From NCBI GenBank assembly GCA_963555705.1, contig OY743171.1, positions 22,629,352 to 22,693,351 of the forward strand: a DNA stretch of 64,000 bases. Direction: 5' to 3'. This document shows, piece by piece, positions 56,861-64,000 of the stretch. The first letter of the stretch is position 1, and every line of letters begins with the position of its first letter. Origin of the DNA: Ligustrum vulgare (lineage: Eukaryota; Streptophyta; Magnoliopsida; Lamiales; Oleaceae). Below the pieces are notes generated by a model. The model did no database searches. It saw only the letters and a program-made list of their open reading frames with translations, and had not been told where the DNA came from. The position numbers and the translations under genes are program-made.

Positions 56861-57429
56861 CCGTCTCATGCTCCTCAAGTCTTCGTTTGTTGGATAGAAT
56901 ATCCTTCATGAACTTGGCATAACTTGGCATTTGAGCTAAGGCATCGGAAAAAGGAATGTTGGTGTGTAGCTTCTTGAACACTTCCAAAAATTTGTCAAAT
57001 TGACTATCAAGCTTTTGCTTTTGTAACCTTTAAGGAAAAGGGGATAGGAGGTACATAAGCCTTGATTGGTGCTGGAGCCTTTGATGTTGATGATTCCGGC
57101 TCACTCTCCTTAAGATCTTCAACAATTTTTTCGGATGCTTGAATAGGCTCATTTTCTTCAATGGGAGCCTTGCTTGATTAAGTTGTTGATTGTGGAGCCG
57201 TGATCTCGGGCAATTATACCCCACTCCTTGTTGTAATAGCTTGAACATTTTCCCTAGGATTTATCTCGATGTTGATAGGCAAAGCTCTTTGTTTCCTTTC
57301 AGGGAGAAGATTTACTATTTGGCCCACTTGCTTCTCCAAATTTTTCAAAGAGTCATCATTGTGTTCTTGATACTACAATTGATGAATTGCTAGTTTGGTG
57401 ATAGCCTCTTCCCATCCCTCTTTATTTTC
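56861..57429 (-). pseudogene. Element D gag-protease linker
   Basis: Broken sequence with short readable parts on the minus strand (F-S-D-A-L-A-Q-M-P near 56940, then a T-K-E-C-S-A-I block near 56850). It is part of the Athila polyprotein, without an open frame. Confidence 0.55.
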
Positions 57430-58528
57430 TTATGGCTCTGGATTCAACACATTTTGATTGTTTCCATAAGATAGATTGGGATGACTCCTCCAACCGGGAT
57501 TGTAAGTAGGAGCATATGGATTGAACCCTTGACGTTGGAAGTTTTGAGCATAAGCAACTTGCTCGGTAGATGAAGAACCACTTGCCACCAATGGACACAT
57601 TGAGCTTTGATGATTAGCCCCACATATCTCACATACCAGAGGGACTTGAACCATGTTGACGGGCCAAGAGGTTGAGGTAGATAACCCTTCCACTTTCTTT
57701 TCTAAAGAATCAATTTTTGACAAGATAAGTGCATAATCATCACTCCCACGTGCACCACTAGAACTCCTTAGTGCACCTCTATCCGGCCACATTGCACTTT
57801 GTTCACTCATGATCTCAAACAAGTCATAAGCCTCTCGAATACTCTTTGTTTTGATAGACCCATTAGAAGATGAATCCACATTTGAACGGCAAGGAGGAGT
57901 TAACCCGGCATAGAAATGGTTGACTTGTTGCCACAATGTAATCCCATTATTTGGGCACTTTCTAAGCATACTTTGAACCTCTTCCAAGCTTCATGAAAGC
58001 TCTCCATCTCTAATTGTTGAAATGTAGTGATATCATGCTTGAGTTTAGCAACTCTAGAGGGTGGAAAGAATTTTGTAGTAAACCTTTGGACAAATTCCAC
58101 CCATGTAGTGATGCTCCCCGAAGGAAAAGTGTCAAGCATTCTCGTACCTTATCTTTCAAAGTGTGCACAAATAGTCTCATCTGGATTGCCTCCACATTCA
58201 CCCCCTCATAGTTGAAATTGCTACAAATCTTAAGGAAGCGTGCCACATGGGCATGTGGATTCTCATCAGTCCTCCCATGGAATGATATAGTGTTGGAGAA
58301 TAAATTGATGACATCCGGCCGAAGTTGAAAATTTGGATGATTGTAGGAGGGATGGACAATGCTTGATTGATTCTCGACGATAGGAGGATTCATGAAATTT
58401 CCAAAAAGTATGTCTTCTTCATTAACAACGGGCTCTTGAACTCTAGCCGCAAAATCGGGTGGGATTCCACCCCTCGGAGGAATTGCGGGTGGAGCATTGA
58501 GCTCAATGTTAACTCTTTCTCCTTCCAT
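57430..58528 (-). pseudogene. Element D gag
   Basis: The ATG at 58528 lies 253 bp after the primer site. The frame 58528-58010 carries the capsid start, F-H-G-R-T-D-E-N-P-H-A-H-V and F-N-Y-E-G-V. It shifts into 58139-57900 (F-F-P-P-S-R-V-A-K-L) and then 57987-57430. The last piece has the unusual knuckle C-E-I-C-x3-H-x4-C and a Tyr/Asn/Pro-rich tail. Two frameshifts and several stops, e.g. after N-N at 58010, kill it. Confidence 0.88.
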
Positions 58529-58780
58529 CTCAGTAAGAAGTTGTCTCCTAGCTTTCCGTTATTCCCTTAATCTACGTCTAAAAGTTCCCTCGATATCCGG
58601 ATCTAATTCAACTAGACCAAGACTTCTAGTTCGACGCATGCACAATTAACAACCTAGAACAACAAGAGAAATTAGAAGATTTCTTACACAAAACAAAAAC
58701 AAAATAAAATTTGTACAAAAATATAAGTAACTAATAGTCAAAACTAATATAAACTAAAATGAAATTCAAATAGAAACAAT

Positions 58781-58797
58781 CCCCGACAACGGCGTCA
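58781..58797 (-). promoter_or_regulatory. Primer binding site of element D (Asp-tRNA type)
   Basis: The minus strand reads TGACGCCGTTGTCGGGG, six bases inside the LTR end at 58804; two bases differ from the usual Athila/Tat site as I know it. Confidence 0.85.
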
Positions 58798-58803
58798 AAA
58801 ACT

Positions 58804-60450
58804 TGTTCGCTAGAAACACACCGTAAGTGCACGTATCACATACAAGTGATAGTGGACTAAATGAGTCAGATTTATTGATCTCACAAGGATTGTATATTCC
58901 AATTACACTCTAGTTTAATCAATTTAAACAAGAAGCACACACAATAAAGTTTTGATTTTGGAAATGTTTTAGTACTAAAATTAAAATCACAATTGTAAAT
59001 AAATGAGTAGAAAAATGATGATAACTTGATGAAAAAGGGGTGTTGGGATTCTTAATTCCACTTGACCATAACCTAACTGAATTCTCAACAAGCACATAGA
59101 AATGTAATTTAATAATCATGTTAGATCCGATTTTTCAAGTTTAGTCAATTACCTCTCTCAAGTGAAATCAACTCTAATAAGTGGAATTAACCTACTATAT
59201 CTCTATGTCGATTAAAAACACACAAATTGCATTAAACATTTGTGAAAATAACTCAATGGATCATCTAGAGTTTTAGGTATATCTCTATCCTAAACAAGAA
59301 CCTAGACCACAAATTGTATTGATCTAGAATACACAATAAGTTCTCAATAATTGCACATCCCATGAAATTCAAGCATAAACGTTGTCACAATAAGTGCAAG
59401 TCAATAAATACAACAATAAATGCACAAGATAATAAATAACTTAAATTCTTAATACAAGCATTAAAATCAACTCAACTAGATCAATCATCCCAACACAAAA
59501 TAGTTTATCCCATAGTGAAAAAACAATAAAATTCGAGAATTAAATGTATCATTTCAACTATGAAGTAAAGTAAATAGAGAAATATAAACATTTAACAATA
59601 AACACTTCCCTCACCAATGATTTTTGCTTCAAAATATCAATATTCTTCCACAATGGTGTAGGTATTTCTCCCCTAAATCAACATTCATCAACCAAACTAA
59701 CTAATTACAAGAGAAATTACAAGAAAAAAGTAAACAAAATGAAGAACAAATGAGAGAAAAGGGGCTTGGGATGAAAAAGGAACAAGAAGAAGTGTCAAAA
59801 CCCTAGCCAAATTGCCTCTAAATTGCTCAAAAATGCGTAGATCCATGTTCAACAGCTTTTGGGCTGAACCGGGTCGCACTGGATTGGCCCAGAATATTTT
59901 TCAAATTCTTGACCGCGTGATCGCGTGCCTGAAGTGCTCGCGATCGATCGCGTGGTTGACATTCAAACTTTCGGGTTGGATTTTAGTGCGAGTCGCGAAT
60001 GCGAACTGGGTCGAACCTCGCGTTCGCGTGATTCACCTGGTTGATGTCTTGCATCTTGATCCTTCTTTTAATTGCAACTGAGGTCCTCCAACTTTCGATT
60101 TGGTCCCCAAAGTTTTCGATTTCTTTCAATTAAGCCCTTCTAAAAGTGCATTTGAGGTCCTTCATCTTTTGAGAACTTTCAATTTAGTCCCTGGATCAAT
60201 TGCGCGAGAAGTCTACAACTTTTCGAAAGTGACAGATCGATCCCCAAACTTCTAATCCTTGCAAGATTTGGCTCTTTTCTCCTCAATTTCTTCAATTTAG
60301 CATTCTTTTGCTTCTTTCTTGTGAATTCTCCATGTAGTTGAATGTTGAACCTATTTAACCACAAAATATGCACAATTAAAAATATATTTGTTCAAATTAA
60401 TCAAAAAGTACCACAAAAAATATGTGAAATATGCTTGTAAAATGCACTCA
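58804..60450 (-). repeat. 5' LTR of element D
   Basis: 1647 bp. It shares the CpG-rich block (59911-60030) with GATCGCG-type palindromes and the pyrimidine-rich unit tract with the left LTR. Confidence 0.93.
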
Positions 60451-60458
60451 AAAGTAAG

Positions 60459-61790
60459 CTCTCTCCTCTCTGCCAGATATCATCTTCTGGATCACTTTTC
60501 CTTTACCAAGCACTTCAGAAGTTCCCCAGTGTCCAGCCCACTCCTTTGGGTTAGACCCCACCAGGTTAACCTTACTAATCACCGCTGTAAGGTTTAGGTC
60601 AGACATGTCATGTGAGAGATGATCTCCCTCATTTACAATCAAATTAGCTAGAGGACGTTGCTTGTTATCCCTTCACGGCTAACTGAATCTGCTAATTGAT
60701 GTCCAACTTTGTCACAGTTGTAGCACTTTCCATTAAACTGGAACTTAGGTTTCTTTCCTACCCCACCTACAGGCTTCAAACGAGACCCTTTCATAGCATG
60801 CTTTTTATATTTTAGATTTTTGTTACCCTGCTTAGCTTTAAATGATTGACATTTCTTAGTGCTAGAGCTCTGGCCATGCTCCAATACAGCCTTTTCAGAG
60901 TAAGAATTCTCTAACTTACGTTCAACCCGTTTGTAATATTCCTTAGTGCGTAGCTTAATAATTAAATCCTCTAAAGTAATCTCTTTCCTCTTATGCTACA
61001 AATAGCTTTTTAAAGCCTTCCACTGAGAATGTAGCTTGTGAATAACAGCAGCTAGCTGTAGAGATTCTGAGATAGTCAGGCTCTTAGCATGCATTTCTTG
61101 CAAAAGCACTTGGTACTCCTACACTTAGCTCATTACTGAACGTGAATCTAATATTTCGTAGTCCATACACCAACTATTCAATAATTTCTTAGACCCAACA
61201 TCCTTGGTCTTGTACTTCTTTTCTTAGGACTCCTAGAGCTCCTTAGCAAACTTCTTTACCACATACACGTGATACAAATAATTTTGTAGGCCATCCAGGA
61301 CATAGTTTCAACAAAAAAAATCAGCGCTTTTCCAAGCGTCCCATGCTGCACACCTATGCATATTAGTATCGTTTTCAACCACGATAGAAGCATCCTTAGT
61401 GAGGAAACGTGTAGGACCTAAATTTGTCAGATAGAAGATCATCTTATTCTGCCATGTCTTAAAATCAGCACCAGTAAAATTATCCAGTCGAATTGCATGA
61501 TTCACCGAAATGGAGTTGGAAACGATGGCAAAGGCACCGAGGCCGCAGCCCTAAGCACTGGCAAAGGTATTTTTCCAAACTGAATTGCTGAGGCCGTAAT
61601 CAAAGGAAAAGTCGTGTTCATTCCAACATGAGGAGTCCCACCACCAATTATCCCATGAATGGGAGGAATGCCGTTGTGGTCTCCAAATAGTTAATAGTGG
61701 TCATTACAGCATTTGGTACACCTGTATCAATAATGTTTCTTTCGTTGTTCACATTGTCATTTCCATATGATGCTATTGAACATTAAAGAA
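60459..61790 (-). pseudogene. Copia element G: gag and protease start
   Basis: On the minus strand, gag begins near 61750-61500 in broken frames. The piece 61505-61308 has L-D-N-F-T-G-A-D-F-K-T-W-Q. The piece 60884-60648 carries a zinc knuckle C-Y-N-C-D-K-V-G-H-Q, whose last Cys is lost (L-A-D-S). The piece 60642-60448 begins a protease-type region (V-N-L-V-G-S-N-P-K-E-W). The normal D-S/T-G block is not seen; the text runs into the linker G-R-E-E-R-A-Y-F at the AAAGTAAG target. Its continuation is at 45191 downward. Confidence 0.8.
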
Positions 61791-62088
61791 TGACAACAAA
61801 AGGTTTAGAATATTAATAAGGATGTAAACTGTAAATAGATTCAAGATCTATGTTGCATCAATGGTTCGAATTTTTCAATCAGGTAACCTTTAACGGTGGC
61901 TTGATTCCTATTGCACTACAATCATTTAACAGAGTTGTGTTCGATCTATATGGCTGATTGAATAACGAATAAAATACAATTTTATACGATGAGTCATCAA
62001 CAAATTAAAGTAAAACTGAACAGAATGGTTTTTATTTATCACAATACGATGACATATGGAAAACACTTATATAATACAATGCACATAC

Positions 62089-62220
62089 CTCTTTGTCTAT
62101 TAACACCATCTCCAAGCTTCTCGGTGTTTTGCCGAATTCTAGGACAAGCCATTTCCATGCACAACGTAACTTCAGACGCCAATCTTTGCGGTTCTTGGTC
62201 ATATCAAAGGTCAGTGACAT
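62089..62220 (-). pseudogene. RPA1-like (DUF223-type) first exon fragment
   Basis: ATG at 62220 opens 44 codons ending L-E-M-V-L-I-D-K-E, directly followed by GTATGT, a good splice donor. The pattern K-D-W-R-L-K-L-R, then W-K, then S-L-E-M-V-L-I-D is what I know from N-terminal OB folds of plant replication protein A large-subunit-like genes. Such genes exist as host genes, as dispersed fragments and inside Helitrons. I find no convincing second exon between 61800 and 62088, and copia G begins soon after, so it is probably a fragment. Confidence 0.55.
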
Positions 62221-62411
62221 TATAAGAAAAATGAAGGAAAGAAAGAATGGTTGTTTAATTAGGGAAGTTCTAAATTATTGACAACAATAATAATGTATGA
62301 AAGAATGGTGTTTTATAAGGGAAGGGAGGAATTTTAATAGTCAGCTAGCATTGCAAAAGTGCCCATTCATGTTATCAAAGTAGTGCAGACAGTGGATACA
62401 ACATTGGGAGT

Positions 62412-63513
62412 TGTTAGGGCTGCAAGTTGGATTGGAAAATCCGATTCGGACTTGTCTGAAATTTAAAACTTCTGAATTTCGGAATTTTTCAAAAAAATTG
62501 AATTGGAATTGGAACGAGTTTCAAAATTTCAAAAATTCCGAAATTTCGATCCAACAATTTTCAATGTACTTCAAACATATTTTGATCCGAAAATTCTGAT
62601 TTTTTCGAATAAATTCCGAAATTTTTTGTATTTGTATTACAATTAATAACATAAAATCTAAAAAATAATTTATTGAATAGTTAATAATATTAAAATATTA
62701 TTAATATGATGTTTAATATTATAACTAACTTGTAAAACTTTCATTTAGTTATAGAGAGAGACAAGGAATTTCGCTACCTTAGGACTGTTATAGTTACGGC
62801 TGTTGTTCATCGAGGCTTCGGTCGCCGAGTTTGAAACCAAACATCCCCTCAAGAGGATAGATGGGGATGGGGAGAGAGAGGGGGGAGAGGGAATAACACT
62901 TCAATTTTAGCATAGGATTTAAGTTCGGTAACTCGATGGTGAAAAAATATTTTACACATCAAATATAACAAAAATGTTCAGAGTAAATCAAAAGTTCAAA
63001 ATGTGTTGTCAGTTACAGTATTACAAAATTTGCTTTATTTATTCACTATTTGTATGAGCATCAAGTTTAGATTTTGGAGCGTGGCACTGTTTGTTTACTA
63101 GAAAATAAATTTTTGAAGTAAAAATGTTAGATTTACATGGAGTTATATGATGAAAAAAAATGTAAGAATTGCAGTATTGTTATCCTTGTCAACTTTTATT
63201 ATATTGTATCATGATGGAAAAAATTATGTTAAATCTATTTATAGATAGATGTTATATTGTTATTTTGTTATCTTTTTGTGGCTTATAACTTTAATTATAA
63301 TTATTGATTATTGACTAGTTAAAATATCGAACTCATTATTTAATTTAAAAAATTCAATTTCTCGAATTTCTTTTTTCATTTACTTAACATTATTATAAAT
63401 CTTGATAAAATATTAAATATAGAAAATTTCCAAATTTCGGTTTGGAATGAAGTTTTTGTATTTCGAAAGTTTTGGAACGAGATTTGGAACAACTAACGAA
63501 ACTTAGAACACCT
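62412..63513. repeat. MITE-like remnant with inverted AATTTCGGAATT-type arms
   Basis: The left part (TTAGGGCTGCAAGTTGG onward) and the right part (63400-63513) contain complementary A/T-rich stretches built on TTCCGAAATTTCG and GGAACGAG motifs. Coding is absent. An organellar rRNA fragment lies inside. Borders are uncertain. Confidence 0.35.
62761..62829 (-). pseudogene. Organellar large-subunit rRNA fragment (NUPT or NUMT)
   Basis: On the minus strand the stretch reads CCGTAACTATAACAGTCC, then TAAGGTAGCGAAATTCC, then TTGTC. This is the very conserved helix 69-71 region of bacterial-type 23S rRNA, as in plastids and mitochondria. Nuclear 25S rRNA differs here. Upstream it reads GGCGACCGAAGCCTCGATG. 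Several G to A changes relative to the conserved sequence fall in CG-rich positions, as expected for old methylated nuclear copies. Only about 70 bp is recognisable. Confidence 0.75.
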
Positions 63514-63540
63514 ATTTTTGATCTGTTCCGTCCGAAAGAC

Positions 63541-63935
63541 AATGATGGCAATGGAGCATATCGGGGCGGATCGGTACCGATCCAAATCCGTTCCACGAAA
63601 TTTCATATCAGACCAAACAGTAAAAATCTCGAATCGTGTCGGGTTCGGATCGGAACAAATATTAAGAAATTTTCAATATATATTTTCGTTAACGATAAAC
63701 AAATCAATATATAATTCATAAAATAACTAATATAATATTTAATTTATACAACGAAACATTACATATGCAGAGAATGTAGATAATTAATGATTTTGTATCA
63801 AATTCAATAAAATATTATATATTTTATATTTAATAATTAAATTTTTTACATATTTTTTAATTCATCCGATCCATGAATCGAAACGGATCGAAATTTTTTC
63901 AAATCGAATTGAGTTTTTTGGCCATCTCTAGCCAT
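63541..63935. repeat. MITE-like element with GATGGC ends and CGGATCGG repeats
   Basis: The left end ATGATGGCAATGGAGC and the complement of the right end, AGAGATGGCCAAAAAACTC, share the GATGGC start seen in many plant hAT-type MITEs. Near both ends are (A)CGGATCG(G) motifs in opposite orientation. The interior is AT-rich. The target duplication was not resolved. Confidence 0.4.
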
Positions 63936-64000
63936 CAGGAGCTGTGTTTCAATTGTTAAATTCAACTAATTTTTTTTATTGTGAACAATTGGATAATTAC

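Larger units (their letters stand above)
45200..60450 (-). mobile_element. Athila-like Ty3/gypsy element D, nested and broken
   Basis: LTRs at 45200-46851 and 58804-60450 start TGAGTGCATTTTAC and end TAG(C/T)GAACA on the minus strand. AAAGTAAG is duplicated at 45192-45199 and 60451-60458, 8 bp rather than the usual 5. The primer site at 58781-58797 reads TGACGCCGTTGTCGGGG, the Asp-tRNA type common in Athila/Tat. Gag, protease, RT, RNase H and integrase follow, then about 1.8 kb of non-coding DNA and a polypurine tract next to 46852. A truncated LTR of the same family and element E interrupt it between protease and RT. It splits copia G. Confidence 0.92.

Overview
This is nuclear DNA of a flowering plant, most likely a eudicot. 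The reasons are strong AT-richness, dense nested LTR retrotransposons of plant lineages (Athila-like, two chromovirus types, several copia types), MITE-like elements, a decayed organellar rRNA fragment and a split RPA-like exon. I see no intact host gene. Nearly every long open frame is retrotransposon Gag, protease, integrase, reverse transcriptase (RT) or RNase H, and most are broken.

Layout. 1-5220: decayed copia element A on the minus strand, cut by an (AT)n tract and by a 635-bp palindromic element (2724-3358) with a 5-bp target duplication. 5221-8363: a small foldback, LTR-like AT-rich repeats, and unassigned DNA. 8369-20265: a Tekay-like chromovirus on the minus strand, target duplication GGCTA, with a hAT-like insertion in its left LTR. 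Both outer ends of this element are U5-type, and its right LTR is partly inverted. 20342-20763: a MITE. 21537-27341: copia element B on the minus strand, nearly complete, target duplication CAATG, only frameshifts. 27489-37538: a Reina-like chromovirus (F) on the plus strand. Its leader and gag are replaced by a truncated LTR carrying a terminal-inverted-repeat element, and its integrase is split by non-autonomous gag-protease element C (32324-36089, target duplication AAATC). 37906-39727: a 1.8-kb palindrome. 40775-41300: a copia RT fragment (H). 42700-45191 and 60459-61790: the two halves of copia element G, split by Athila-like element D (45200-60450). D is itself interrupted by a truncated LTR of its own family and by the intact-frame gag-protease element E (52321-56144). 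61760-64000: an RPA1-like exon, hAT-like MITE remnants and a plastid or mitochondrial LSU rRNA fragment.

How the parts relate. C and E are sister non-autonomous elements: they encode Gag and protease but no RT or integrase, so they must borrow enzymes from another element. Their LTRs differ at the start and through most of U3, but share the U5 end and a striking array of the palindrome ACGGCCGT repeated mostly every 20-22 bp or at near multiples of that, upstream of the TATA-like box. A second theme is three palindromic units whose two outer ends are both of the type TGTAA(C/T)..CC. Two of them have clean 5-bp target duplications, which suggests integration of folded-back cDNA by a chromovirus-type integrase.

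Limits. Family names rest on motif recognition by eye. Boundaries marked by TG..CA ends and target duplications are firm; boundaries of decayed copies are approximate.
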